A stretch of 64,000 bases of DNA from an uncultured Winogradskyella sp. (GCA_913055905.1 CAJXLB010000001.1:806001-870000), one strand, 5' to 3'. Shown: positions 17,938 to 26,824, numbered from the stretch's first letter. Notes: a model not told the origin generated them from the letters alone. Translations and numbers: made by a program.

Positions 17938-17965
17938 TTGCGTATTAAAAAATAGTCTACTTTTG
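17938..17965 (+). promoter_or_regulatory. Probable promoter of the polyamine operon
   Basis: TTG (17938-17940), 17 nt, then TACTTTTG (17958-17965) fit the Bacteroidota TTTG...TAnnTTTG pattern. Transcription from here would give a leader of roughly 250 nt before the arginine decarboxylase ATG. Confidence 0.55.
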
Positions 17966-18223
17966 TTGTGCTTTTTTAGCTGAACAAATTGAAACGTGTT
18001 TTTACGTTCGGGTTTTTGAGAATAAGGAAGTCATGCTCAAAGACAGCTTATAAGATAGGCAACCGAAATTTAAAGCTAACTTCCGTTACTTCGATAAATG
18101 CTAGCCAGCATATCTATGGTTTTGTGCCAACTACGCAAGATCAGTTTCAGATTTGAATATAGTGATATAATTATCAATTGCACTTACATGTTTTAATCAC
18201 TTAATTCAAATTATTAATTTCAA
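17966..18223 (+). ncRNA. Long, possibly structured leader of the arginine decarboxylase operon
   Basis: This gene-free stretch between the promoter-like site and the ATG at 18224 has no convincing ORF. It can fold: AACG-N8-CGTT early on; GGCA (18058-18061) can pair with TGCC (18125-18128) and the adjacent ACC (18062-18064) with GGT (18118-18120), enclosing a hairpin ATGCT-AGCC-AGCAT (18098-18111). Nested pairing suggests a cis-acting RNA or attenuator controlling polyamine synthesis. I do not recognise a named riboswitch class, and chance folding of AT-rich RNA is not excluded. Confidence 0.35.
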
Positions 18224-19702
18224 ATGAATACTAAATATATTGATCTAATCGATCAATCGTTTCACTTTCCTCAAGACGAATTTAAGCTAGAGGGAAAGAC
18301 CTTGCAATTTCACGGTATAGATCTTATGGAGCTTATTGCCCAGTATGGAGCGCCCTTAAAATTTACCTATCTCCCAAAGATTTCCGAGAATATTCAGCGA
18401 GCCAAAACTTGGTTTTCCGATGCTTTTAGTAAACACGATTACAAAGGCAAATACCATTATTGCTATTGTACCAAGAGTTCTCATTTTAAGCATGTTTTAA
18501 ATGAGGCCTTAAAGAACAATATCCACATAGAAACCTCTTCAGCATTTGATTTAGATATCGTTGAGCACCTTAAATCAGAAGGAAAGATATCAAATGAAAA
18601 CTATGTGCTATGTAATGGTTTTAAACGAGAGCAGTACATTTTCAACATAGCAAAACTAATCAATGGAGGACATTACAATTGCATTCCTATCATTGATAAT
18701 TATGAAGAGATAGAACTGTTGTCCCAAGAGATAAAAGGAAAATATCAGATTGGGATACGCATAGCCTCCGAAGAAGAGCCAAAATTTGAATTTTATACAT
18801 CACGACTTGGCATAGGCTATAAAAACATCGTCCCTTTTTATAAAGCCCAAATTCAAAATGATGGAAAAGTAAGTCTAAAAATGCTCCATTTTTTCATCAA
18901 CACGGGTATAAAGGATAATGCCTATTATTGGAATGAGCTTACCAAGTGCTTAAAGGTTTATACGGCACTCAAAAAGATTTGTCCGACCTTGGACAGCTTA
19001 AATATTGGTGGAGGCTTTCCTATCAAGAACTCTTTAGCCTTTGATTTTGACTATGCGTACATGGTAGATGAGATTGTTAATCAAATAAAAACAGTCTGTG
19101 ATGAAGAAGGTGTAGAACCACCAAATATTTTTACGGAGTTTGGCAGTTTTACCGTTGGAGAAAGTGGAGGAGCTATTTACCAAGTGTTGTACCAGAAGCA
19201 ACAAAATGACAGGGAAAAATGGAACATGATTAACTCTTCCTTTATTACAACACTTCCCGATACTTGGGCTATTAATAAGCGATTTATAATGTTGCCCATA
19301 AATCGTTGGTACGATTCATACGAGCGTGTATTGTTAGGTGGCTTAACCTGTGATAGCGATGATTATTACAACAGTGAGCAGCATGTTAATGCAATCTATC
19401 TACCAAAATTCAATAAAGACAAACCGCTTTATATAGGCTTTTTCAATACAGGAGCGTATCAAGAGACTATTGGTGGGTTTGGTGGTCTTCAGCATTGTTT
19501 AATACCCGCGCCAAAACATATACTCATCCAACGCGACCAGAACGGAGACTTAATAACCGAAGTGTTTGCAGAGCAACAAAAAAGTGAGGAACTCCTCGGT
19601 ATTTTGGGTTATGGTGAGGCAAGCCATCAAAGAGAAGCCTTAAAACCCAGGAAAAATAAATCAGAATTATCCCAAACAAAACTTAGTTTAAAATTAAAAT
19701 GA
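18224..19702 (+). CDS. speA: Arginine decarboxylase (PLP-dependent, fold III)
   Basis: A 492-residue alanine-racemase-fold decarboxylase that converts arginine to agmatine. The PLP-binding Lys is K84 in YHYCYCTKSSHFKHV; the glycine-rich phosphate site is in LNIGGGFPIKNS, and the C-terminal part with GGLTCDSDDYYNSE supplies the active-site Cys-Asp of the ODC/DAPDC/ADC superfamily. The length and sequence match the shorter Bacteroidota arginine decarboxylases rather than E. coli SpeA. Identity as ADC is supported by the next gene, agmatinase, whose ATG overlaps the TGA stop by 4 nt. It follows a ~250-nt leader that may regulate it. Confidence 0.9.
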   Translation: MNTKYIDLIDQSFHFPQDEFKLEGKTLQFHGIDLMELIAQYGAPLKFTYLPKISENIQRAKTWFSDAFSKHDYKGKYHYCYCTKSSHFKHVLNEALKNNIHIETSSAFDLDIVEHLKSEGKISNENYVLCNGFKREQYIFNIAKLINGGHYNCIPIIDNYEEIELLSQEIKGKYQIGIRIASEEEPKFEFYTSRLGIGYKNIVPFYKAQIQNDGKVSLKMLHFFINTGIKDNAYYWNELTKCLKVYTALKKICPTLDSLNIGGGFPIKNSLAFDFDYAYMVDEIVNQIKTVCDEEGVEPPNIFTEFGSFTVGESGGAIYQVLYQKQQNDREKWNMINSSFITTLPDTWAINKRFIMLPINRWYDSYERVLLGGLTCDSDDYYNSEQHVNAIYLPKFNKDKPLYIGFFNTGAYQETIGGFGGLQHCLIPAPKHILIQRDQNGDLITEVFAEQQKSEELLGILGYGEASHQREALKPRKNKSELSQTKLSLKLK

Positions 19703-20640
19703 AAACAAAAACATACGCTGGTATTCCAGCAGAATTTTCAACCTTAGATCAATCCAAGATAGTTTTAATACCTGTGCCTTACGATGGTACAAGCACTTGG
19801 CAAAAAGGTGCAGACAAAGGTCCTGACGCATTTTTAGAGGCCTCTGAAAATATGGAGCTCTACGATATAGAAACGGACTCAGAAGTCTATCAGCAGGGTG
19901 TTTTTTTAGCAGATCCGGTTACGGAGAGCAATACACCAGAAAGCATGGTTGATGCGGTTCATCAAATCACTAAAAAATATATTAAAAAGAACAAATTTGT
20001 CACCTTATTTGGAGGAGAACACTCTATTTCCATTGGATCTATTAGAGCCTTTAACGACATGTTTGAAGACTTAACCGTCCTGCACATAGATGCCCATGCA
20101 GATTTGCGCCAAAGTTATGAAGGTTCTACCTGCAATCATGCTTGTGCTGTTTACGAAGCCAGCCAAATGACCAATTTAATACAAGTTGGTATACGGTCCA
20201 TGGATGCTATTGAAAAAACGGTTATGAATGAAGAACAGACTTATTTTGCCCATGAAATGGCTGAAGATGACGGTTGGATGGATTCAGCTATAGATCAAAT
20301 GACAGAAAATGTGTTTATTACCTTCGATTTAGATGCTCTAGACCCATCTATAATGCCAAGTACAGGAACGCCAGAACCAGGAGGTTTACTGTGGTACGAA
20401 ACCTTAGAGTTTTTGAAGCAGGTATTCGAAGAGAAAAACGTGGTTGGTTTTGATATTGTGGAGCTTTGTCCTAATAAAAATAACAAAGCACCAGATTTTT
20501 TAGCCGCGAAGTTATATTACAAAATGCTTAGCTATAAATTTCAAGATCAAGCTGTAGATGAGGAATTTGAGAGTAATTTTAGCGAAGGAAGCACAACGAA
20601 TTCAAAATTTTCAAAATTTAAAGACAACGATGACTACTAA
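19699..20640 (+). CDS. speB: Agmatinase
   Basis: A 313-residue ureohydrolase that cleaves agmatine to putrescine and urea at a binuclear Mn centre. All metal motifs are visible: GGEHSISIGSIRAF (~113-126), LHIDAHADLRQSYEG (~131-145) and FITFDLDALDPSIMPSTGTPEPGG (~210-233). The start overlaps the arginine decarboxylase stop, and its own 3' end overlaps the next gene by 11 nt. Together the pair makes putrescine from arginine without ornithine decarboxylase. Confidence 0.95.
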   Translation: MKTKTYAGIPAEFSTLDQSKIVLIPVPYDGTSTWQKGADKGPDAFLEASENMELYDIETDSEVYQQGVFLADPVTESNTPESMVDAVHQITKKYIKKNKFVTLFGGEHSISIGSIRAFNDMFEDLTVLHIDAHADLRQSYEGSTCNHACAVYEASQMTNLIQVGIRSMDAIEKTVMNEEQTYFAHEMAEDDGWMDSAIDQMTENVFITFDLDALDPSIMPSTGTPEPGGLLWYETLEFLKQVFEEKNVVGFDIVELCPNKNNKAPDFLAAKLYYKMLSYKFQDQAVDEEFESNFSEGSTTNSKFSKFKDNDDY

Positions 20641-21607
20641 TAAGGGCCATATATCCCAATTTATAGAGAACTATTACTTACACTTTAATGCGGCAGCTCT
20701 TGTTGATGCAGCAAAGGGCTATGAAGACCAATTGAAAAATGGCGCCAAAATGCTTGTGTCTCTAGCTGGAGCTATGAGTACTGCCGAAATTGGAAAAATT
20801 TTTGCCGAAGTTATAAGACAGGACAAAGTTCACATCATATCTTGCACAGGTGCTAACCTCGAGGAAGATATTATGAATCTGGTAGCCCACAATCATTATG
20901 AGCGCGTTCCCAATTATAGGGACTTAACGCCGCAAGATGAATGGAATTTGCTAGAGAAAGGCCTTAACAGAGTCACAGATACTTGTATCCCTGAAGAGGA
21001 AGCATTTAGACGATTGCAAAAACATATTTTCATAATTTGGAAAGATGCCGAGAATAATGGAGAGCGCTATTTTCCGCACGAATTTATGTATAAATTATTG
21101 CTCTCTGGTGTTTTGGAGGAGTACTATGAAATTGATCTTAAAAATTCTTGGATGTATGCCGCGGCAGAAAAGAACTTGCCTATTGTGTGCCCAGGTTGGG
21201 AAGACAGTACTATGGGGAACATTTTTGCAAGTTATGTGCTTAAAGGCGAATTAAAGGCGAGCACCATGAAATCTGGTATAGAGTACATGACATTTTTGGC
21301 AGACTGGTATACGGATAATTCTACTAAGGGAATTGGCTTTTTTCAAATAGGCGGTGGAATTGCTGGAGATTTTCCAATCTGTGTGGTACCCATGTTATAT
21401 CAAGATATGGAACGTACAGACACACCATTTTGGAGCTATTTTTGTCAAATAAGCGATAGTACAACCAGCTATGGGTCCTACTCAGGTGCAGTACCAAATG
21501 AAAAGATTACCTGGGGTAAACTGGATATAGATACACCAAAATTTATCATAGAAAGTGATGCTACTATTGTAGCACCGTTAATTTTTGCTTACCTTTTGGA
21601 TATGTAA
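20630..21607 (+). CDS. Deoxyhypusine-synthase-family enzyme, probable homospermidine synthase
   Basis: A 325-residue member of the deoxyhypusine synthase (DHS) family counted from ATG 20630, which overlaps the agmatinase stop; upstream in-frame codons back to 20558 are probably untranslated. NAD-site segments LVSLAGAMSTAEIGKIF, SCTGANLEED and FFQIGGGIAGDFP are present. The catalytic lysine is K297 in EKITWGKLD, equivalent to the Lys in the SWGK motif of eukaryotic DHS. Bacteria lack eIF5A, so bacterial DHS homologues act on small polyamines; homospermidine from two putrescines is the likely product, in keeping with homospermidine being a main polyamine of Flavobacterium-type bacteria. Spermidine use is the alternative. 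Confidence 0.85.
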   Translation: MTTNKGHISQFIENYYLHFNAAALVDAAKGYEDQLKNGAKMLVSLAGAMSTAEIGKIFAEVIRQDKVHIISCTGANLEEDIMNLVAHNHYERVPNYRDLTPQDEWNLLEKGLNRVTDTCIPEEEAFRRLQKHIFIIWKDAENNGERYFPHEFMYKLLLSGVLEEYYEIDLKNSWMYAAAEKNLPIVCPGWEDSTMGNIFASYVLKGELKASTMKSGIEYMTFLADWYTDNSTKGIGFFQIGGGIAGDFPICVVPMLYQDMERTDTPFWSYFCQISDSTTSYGSYSGAVPNEKITWGKLDIDTPKFIIESDATIVAPLIFAYLLDM

Positions 21608-21621
21608 ACCTAACCTATAAG

Positions 21622-21945
21622 ATGAACAGAAAAGACCAACACCTAAAACGCGTCATAGTAGACTTCAAGAAATTAACCCCTGAAATACTAGCTCTATTGG
21701 TAGAAAAATATCCAGATGGCTATGACGATGATCAAATTATTTCTTTTAAAAATGCCAAGAATGAATTGGTAGAAGCTGTAGAGGTTACTACAGAAGATAC
21801 AAAGTATCTAGTTAAGGTAAGTACAAAGTTGGCTGTGACCATGGAGAATTATGATGAAGATGACTACGAAGATTTTGATGATGATGATCCAGAGGCAGTT
21901 CAAGATCCAGAAGAATTCCCAGAGGAAGACGCTGATGAGGATTAA
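21622..21945 (+). CDS. Small protein with strongly acidic tail
   Basis: A 107-residue protein. Residues 1-75 look like a small folded alpha/beta domain (VIVDFKKLTPEILALLVEKYP). The last ~30 residues are almost all Asp/Glu with Tyr and Pro (ENYDEDDYEDFDDDD and EEFPEEDADED). I recognise the type from flavobacterial genomes but know no function. It lies 14 nt after the DHS-like gene and 34 nt before the RMD1 gene. Acidic tails can bind polyamines, basic proteins or metals; any link to the polyamine genes is only suggested by position. Confidence 0.75.
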   Translation: MNRKDQHLKRVIVDFKKLTPEILALLVEKYPDGYDDDQIISFKNAKNELVEAVEVTTEDTKYLVKVSTKLAVTMENYDEDDYEDFDDDDPEAVQDPEEFPEEDADED

Positions 21946-21979
21946 ATTATTCAATTGGCCTTGTAAGGCTTAAATTAAA

Positions 21980-22759
21980 ATGACATATAAGGTTGTCGCC
22001 TATAATGTGGCGAGCAGCATAGCAATTAAGAATTGCGCATCTGCATTGAATTTAAAGCCGCTTTTTTCTGATAGCGATGAGGTATTCCTAGAATATGGCC
22101 AGCACCAGTTTGTTTATGTTTTTCAATATGGTATGCTGAGTTTTTTCAACATGGAGGCACAAGAAATTTCCAACGTCATGGCTACGCTCAAGGACTACAG
22201 TAAAGGTTTTACCAAGAAGGCCATTGCAGAGGATATAGATGTAATTATTAGTAAGGATAAGACCGAAGTGCGCTTTGATGCTGTAGTTTTACCGTTTTTT
22301 AATCAGGAGATGATTCGCCTGGTAATGCTAAATGCTTCACAGTCGGTGGCTTTGGAACGATATGGCAACATTTCTGAAGCCCTGTTGGAAGAAACCAACA
22401 ACCACACAGAATATTTGGAGGCACACGGTAAATTAAATATATCTGGGCAAAAGCTTAAGAAATTTATCGGTAAAGTCTTAAATCTCAAAAATAAGATTTC
22501 CGAAAACCTTTACATTTTTGATGCTCCAGACATTACTTGGGAAGACGAACAACTTAACAACCTTAATATTGAATTAAAGAAGGGCTTTGATCTAAAGGAC
22601 CGTTACCATCTTATCCATGATAGATTGGAAATAATAAAGGAAAATTTAGAGCTATTCAAAGATATTATGGACCATAAGGAGAGCAGTCGGTTGGAATGGA
22701 TTATAATACTCTTAATCCTGGTCGAGGTTGTAGATATGTTTCTGTTGAAATTTATTTAA
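21980..22759 (+). CDS. RMD1/DUF155 family membrane-anchored protein
   Basis: A 259-residue protein of the RMD1/YagE (DUF155) family: an N-terminal domain with VFLEYGQHQFVYVFQYGMLSFFN (~36-58), a long predicted helical section (LLEETNNHTEYLEAHGKLN ... LYIFDAPDITWEDEQLNNL) and a C-terminal membrane anchor (WIIILLILVEVVDMFLLKF, ~240-258). In yeast, Rmd1-type proteins are associated with mitochondrial and sporulation functions; the bacterial role is not established. It ends a run of five same-strand genes beginning with arginine decarboxylase. Confidence 0.85.
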   Translation: MTYKVVAYNVASSIAIKNCASALNLKPLFSDSDEVFLEYGQHQFVYVFQYGMLSFFNMEAQEISNVMATLKDYSKGFTKKAIAEDIDVIISKDKTEVRFDAVVLPFFNQEMIRLVMLNASQSVALERYGNISEALLEETNNHTEYLEAHGKLNISGQKLKKFIGKVLNLKNKISENLYIFDAPDITWEDEQLNNLNIELKKGFDLKDRYHLIHDRLEIIKENLELFKDIMDHKESSRLEWIIILLILVEVVDMFLLKFI

Positions 22760-22894
22760 TAAAGCAATACTTCAGTGAATCAATAATTCTGTCACGTGTT
22801 CTATGGCATCGATGCTATAAACTAAAAGTACTGGGCTTGAGGTGCTAAAATCCCAGTTAAGTTCAAAAGTTAAATTTAAAGACATATAAAATCA

Positions 22895-23257
22895 ATGTAT
22901 ACACTAAAATTTTTAGCAGTAATCATAGCTTTTCTATCTATGGCAGAAATGAAACAGCAAAATGAAAACCATGACAGGCAAATAAACCAAGACTATACCG
23001 TTGTAGGTACTTTCGACGGCTATGATGAGGAAGATGGTTATACTTTTGTAATTACAGACGAAAATGGTGATGAGGGGATGATGTATTTTCAAAACATAAC
23101 ACCAGAAGCCTTGAAGCAATTTAACCTTAGATTGGATAGTTTAATAGGCGAACGTTTTAGCATTAGCTATCAAATCTTGGAACAAGTTACCGAAGATGAT
23201 GATGGCGTTGAATATACGTATGAGATCTTTACAATCACAGGGCTCGAAAAATTATAG
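22895..23257 (+). CDS. Small putative exported acidic protein, unknown
   Basis: A 120-residue protein with an N-terminal hydrophobic stretch (LKFLAVIIAFLSMAE) that may be a signal peptide, then an acidic, strand-rich domain (VVGTFDGYDEEDGYTFVITDENGDEG ... ) possibly OB-like. I do not recognise the family. It stands alone: 135 nt after the RMD1 gene and followed by a strong terminator placed inside the end of the convergent glycosyltransferase. Confidence 0.6.
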   Translation: MYTLKFLAVIIAFLSMAEMKQQNENHDRQINQDYTVVGTFDGYDEEDGYTFVITDENGDEGMMYFQNITPEALKQFNLRLDSLIGERFSISYQILEQVTEDDDGVEYTYEIFTITGLEKL

Positions 23258-23261
23258 TTGA

Positions 23262-24629
23262 TTAGGCCGCAAGTTCCCTTGCGGTCTTTTTTTTATTTAG
23301 TTCGTAAAGTAGAACAGTGAAAACAATCAAATATTCCATACCTACAATCCACAGATTCTCTTTAAAATTCTCATTACTGTAGGCCAAATAACTTAGAACA
23401 ATACATAAAGACCAAACTATAGGATATCTGTAATTGTTGAAAACACAAAGAACTACCAAGGTGCTTATATACCACGGATGTACTGTCGTACTTAAAAAGA
23501 AATATACACTTGTGGCAAATAGCATCGACGTTATAAGTTGTTGCGTCGTATAATTTCGTCTAAACAGGGCCAGCCCTAGAATACTCAAAAAGGTTAAAAT
23601 AGATAAAACAGGGCTAATTGTGCTTATGAGGTTAAAACCCGTAAACCAATAACCAAAAGCCCTAGCTATATAATAAAGACTAGCATTGAATTCAAATTGT
23701 CCAAACCATAAACCAATAGATGAGGTATAATTTTCTAAAAATTGAAAGGACAAAAAGGGAACGTATAAGCTGATAATTGTAAGTCCGACCAGGGAGTAAA
23801 AAGAAATGACCGTTTTAAGACCTTTTAACTTATTTGTATTGTTCTCCAGTTTCTTGATGTACTTAAAGAAAAGTGGCAACAACATTAAAGTTATGAGTTT
23901 GGTACCAATGGACAGAGCGAACACTACAGCAGCGCACTGCCATTTTCCCTTTTGAAGGAGATAAAGACTCCATACCAAAAAAAAGAGCATAACGCCTTCA
24001 AAGTGCAGATTCCCTGTAAGCTCTATTATAATAAGCGGATTTAGTGCATACAAAAAAATACGTGATTTTGGGAGATTCAAAGCTTCTAGAAGTTTTTTAC
24101 CCAAATAGATTATACCTATATCTGCAGTAATTATAATCAGTCGCAACACAAGAATTGATCCAAGGATATGTTTGCCTGATATCAGAGCTGCAATAAAAAA
24201 ACAAAGCTGATTTATGGGTGGGTAATTGGTATAGTTAGAAGCGCTCAATGCGCCCATGCCTTTGTAGAGTTCTAAGCCTTGATAAATAGGGAAGCTTCCT
24301 TCTTGGAAAAATGAAATAGGAAGGTATACATACGGATTCATTCCTTCTAACAAAAGCCTTCCATCCCAAATGAATCTATAAAAATCTTGAGATAAATTAG
24401 GCTCAGCAAACAGGAAAATAAGTCGAAATAAAACAGATGCAGCAACAAGTAACTTGAAATCAGAACATTGCTTTATGAGTAAATAAGCTAATACAAAGAG
24501 ACCAAAATATAAGCTTAAAAGTTTTAGACCGTCTTCACGATTAAGATCGTAGGCAAAAAGGACATAAAAGATTAAACTAAAACTAATTAAAAGCAGTGAC
24601 GTCTTGTGATATTTCCACAAGTCCATCAC
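23262..24629 (-). CDS. GT-C fold membrane glycosyltransferase (mannosyltransferase-like)
   Basis: A 455-residue polytopic membrane protein with roughly ten to twelve hydrophobic segments. The first periplasmic loop carries SQDFYRFIWDGRLLLEGMNPY (~79-99), the acidic motif common to GT87/PIG-M/MptB-like enzymes that use polyprenyl-phosphate sugars. STTVHPWYISTLVVL near residue 390 is a second feature of this group. The acceptor is unknown. Its ATG overlaps the stop of the CesA-like gene by 4 nt, and a DPM-like synthase sits two genes upstream, so it may use polyprenyl-phosphomannose made by its own operon. Confidence 0.8.
   Translation of the reverse strand: MMDLWKYHKTSLLLISFSLIFYVLFAYDLNREDGLKLLSLYFGLFVLAYLLIKQCSDFKLLVAASVLFRLIFLFAEPNLSQDFYRFIWDGRLLLEGMNPYVYLPISFFQEGSFPIYQGLELYKGMGALSASNYTNYPPINQLCFFIAALISGKHILGSILVLRLIIITADIGIIYLGKKLLEALNLPKSRIFLYALNPLIIIELTGNLHFEGVMLFFLVWSLYLLQKGKWQCAAVVFALSIGTKLITLMLLPLFFKYIKKLENNTNKLKGLKTVISFYSLVGLTIISLYVPFLSFQFLENYTSSIGLWFGQFEFNASLYYIARAFGYWFTGFNLISTISPVLSILTFLSILGLALFRRNYTTQQLITSMLFATSVYFFLSTTVHPWYISTLVVLCVFNNYRYPIVWSLCIVLSYLAYSNENFKENLWIVGMEYLIVFTVLLYELNKKKTARELAA
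23265..23294 (+). terminator. Intrinsic terminator within the convergent gene's 3' end
   Basis: GGCCGCAAG (23265-23273), loop TTCC, CTTGCGGTC (23278-23286), then a run of eight T. The 9-bp stem plus U-tract terminates the plus-strand gene ending at 23257. The stem also encodes the last residues (ARELAA) of the minus-strand GT-C protein; no U-tract follows on the minus strand. Confidence 0.85.
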
Positions 24630-26116
24630 ACTTTAGAAGTTAAAGACTTAAAAAACACATAACCAAAGCCAATAAAGAGCATAAGGTGAAAAGGGAAAAG
24701 ACCAAAGTCGCCTCCTTGGTCTCCGACAATGAAAGCGCTATACAGCCCAAAACCAAAATAGAGCATCAACAAACCTTCTAAAATAATGTGAGGGGAGAGT
24801 TTTTTTCTGAGGTATTTATTGCCTTTCCAAGAATCTCTAATCGTGTTTATGTTAAATTTAGGCGTTCGCACAAATTCACTGCGCTTACCTAAGTGACCTT
24901 CTACAACTGCGATGGAGTTATGTAACGAAAAGCCCATAGCAATGGAGAAAAACGTAAAGAACATACCTATATAACCAAAAAAACGTTTAAAACCACTACC
25001 GTAGATATTTCTATACATAAACCAATAGCACACAAAAAAGATAATGGTGCTAATCACAAAGAAACTCATTACATAGAAATAATTTCTTAAGTGGGCATAT
25101 TCATTTTTTATGTAAAGCATTGGAATGCTTAATACGGCGACTATAAAAATACTTAGGAACATGGTGCTGTTAAGCAGGTGTAATAACCCGTGAACCTTGG
25201 TCTTAAATGAAATCGTATCTGATTTAATAACACGCCAAAGCATCTTTCTAAAATTCTCAGCACCACCTTTATTCCATCTAAATTGTTGCGATCGAGCGGC
25301 ACTGATTACAACAGGTAGTTCTGCAGGTGTTTCAACATCTTCCAGATACTTAAATTCCCAGTTTTTTAATTGAGCTCTATAGCTTAAATCCAAATCTTCT
25401 GTTAGCGTGTCGCCTTCCCAATTTCCTGCGTCAATGATACATGCTTTACGCCAAACACCAGCCGTACCATTAAAGTTTATAAAATGGCCTTTGCTATTTC
25501 TACCTACTTGTTCGAGGGTGAAATGCGCATCAAGTGCAAAGGCTTGAATTCTCGTTAACAACGAATAATTTCGGTTTATATGTCCCCATCGTGTTTGTAC
25601 TACACCAATTTTTTCATTTTTAAAATAAGGGATAGTACGCTTTAACCAGTTGGGTCGTGGTAAAAAATCGGCATCGAATATGGCAATGAATTCACCTTTG
25701 GCAATTTTTAGGCCCTCTTTTAGTGCTCCAGCTTTAAAGCCTTTTCTGTTGGTTCTAGTAATATGCTTAATATCCAATCCCTGGGCGGCTAATTTTTCTA
25801 CATGAGCTTTGGTTGTTGCTAAGGATTCATCAGTGGAGTCATCCAAAACCTGAATTTCCAATTTATCTTTTGGATATTCTAGGAGGGCGATATTATCCAG
25901 TAAGCGTTCCATAACATAAAGCTCATTAAATACTGGCAGCTGAATGGTAACTGTAGGAACTTCGTCTGGATTGCTTAAGTCAAATTTTTCGACTTCTTCG
26001 CGACGTTTTTTAGAAGAGAGGTAATTAATCAGTAAGTTCAACTGAGCCAAAGCATACAAAAATATGAGTACAATGGCTATAGTATAAACGACTATGATTA
26101 CAGATTCTAATAGCAT
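24626..26116 (-). CDS. Processive family-2 glycosyltransferase, cellulose-synthase-like
   Basis: A 496-residue inner-membrane glycosyltransferase: one N-terminal membrane helix (~5-30), a cytoplasmic GT2 domain, and C-terminal membrane helices (~310-490). Catalytic signatures of the CesA/CsL group are all present: VLDDSTDES (first Asp), FDADFLPRP (DxD-like), LTEDLDLSYRAQ (catalytic base TED) and QQFRWNKGGAENFRK (QxxRW). The product could be a beta-linked polysaccharide or a glucosyl/mannosyl lipid; ceramide glucosyltransferase-like proteins share these motifs. It is co-transcribed with the GT2 gene (1-nt overlap) and the GT-C gene (4-nt overlap). Confidence 0.85.
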   Translation of the reverse strand: MLLESVIIVVYTIAIVLIFLYALAQLNLLINYLSSKKRREEVEKFDLSNPDEVPTVTIQLPVFNELYVMERLLDNIALLEYPKDKLEIQVLDDSTDESLATTKAHVEKLAAQGLDIKHITRTNRKGFKAGALKEGLKIAKGEFIAIFDADFLPRPNWLKRTIPYFKNEKIGVVQTRWGHINRNYSLLTRIQAFALDAHFTLEQVGRNSKGHFINFNGTAGVWRKACIIDAGNWEGDTLTEDLDLSYRAQLKNWEFKYLEDVETPAELPVVISAARSQQFRWNKGGAENFRKMLWRVIKSDTISFKTKVHGLLHLLNSTMFLSIFIVAVLSIPMLYIKNEYAHLRNYFYVMSFFVISTIIFFVCYWFMYRNIYGSGFKRFFGYIGMFFTFFSIAMGFSLHNSIAVVEGHLGKRSEFVRTPKFNINTIRDSWKGNKYLRKKLSPHIILEGLLMLYFGFGLYSAFIVGDQGGDFGLFPFHLMLFIGFGYVFFKSLTSKV

Positions 26117-26805
26117 TACTTAAAACTATATTTAAAAATCCATCCCAGGATTTTTACGCCTGCAAATATAGCACCTTTTACGGTACCCGAAACTTTTGAC
26201 TCGCCTATTCTGTTTCTATATCTTACTGGGATTTCCCTATAGGTTAATCTTTGTTTCAAAGCCTTTAACTGCATCTCAACAGTCCAACCATAAGTTTTGT
26301 CTTCCATCTTCAAGTCCATTAGCCTTTGGTATTTTATAGCTCTAAAGGGTCCAAGATCGGTAAATGTAGATTTAAAAAATAACCTCATGAGGGTTGTGGC
26401 GAGCCAATTACCGAAAATTTGTGGTAAGGTCATCGACCCTTTTTCTCTCAGTGCCTTTACTCTTGCGCCTACCACAAAGTCAATGTCTTCTTCAATAATT
26501 GGTTGAACGATTTTGGACATTTCTTCAGGATAATCGCTGTAATCACCATCTAAAAAAACAATGATATCTGGTGTCTCGTTTTGGTTGGCGATATAAGCCA
26601 TACCTTTTAAGCAGGCATAGCCGTACCCTTTTCGAGCTTCTTTTAAAACGGTAGCGCCCGCATCTAAAGCTACTTGTTCTGTTTGATCCGTAGAGTTATT
26701 GCTTACTACTATTATTTCGTTAGCGATTTCTGGAATAGCTTTAATAACCAAACCTATGGAGTCTTGCTCATTAAAAGCTGGAATAATCACTTTGATATTT
26801 GGCAT
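26116..26805 (-). CDS. Family-2 glycosyltransferase, DPM1/polyprenyl-phosphate mannosyltransferase-like
   Basis: A 229-residue GT2 enzyme starting at ATG 26805. Motifs: KVIIPAFNEQDSIGLVIKAIP, VVSNNSTDQT, a DxD in FLDGDYSDYPEEM, GARVKALREKGSMTLPQ, DLGPFRAIKY and GWTVEMQLKAL. These are typical of dolichol-phosphate-mannose-synthase-like enzymes, which load a sugar onto polyprenyl phosphate. It is first in a three-gene glycosyltransferase operon and is followed with 1-nt overlap by the CesA-like gene. Confidence 0.85.
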   Translation of the reverse strand: MPNIKVIIPAFNEQDSIGLVIKAIPEIANEIIVVSNNSTDQTEQVALDAGATVLKEARKGYGYACLKGMAYIANQNETPDIIVFLDGDYSDYPEEMSKIVQPIIEEDIDFVVGARVKALREKGSMTLPQIFGNWLATTLMRLFFKSTFTDLGPFRAIKYQRLMDLKMEDKTYGWTVEMQLKALKQRLTYREIPVRYRNRIGESKVSGTVKGAIFAGVKILGWIFKYSFK

Positions 26806-26824
26806 TGTATCGCTTTTGAAGGCG

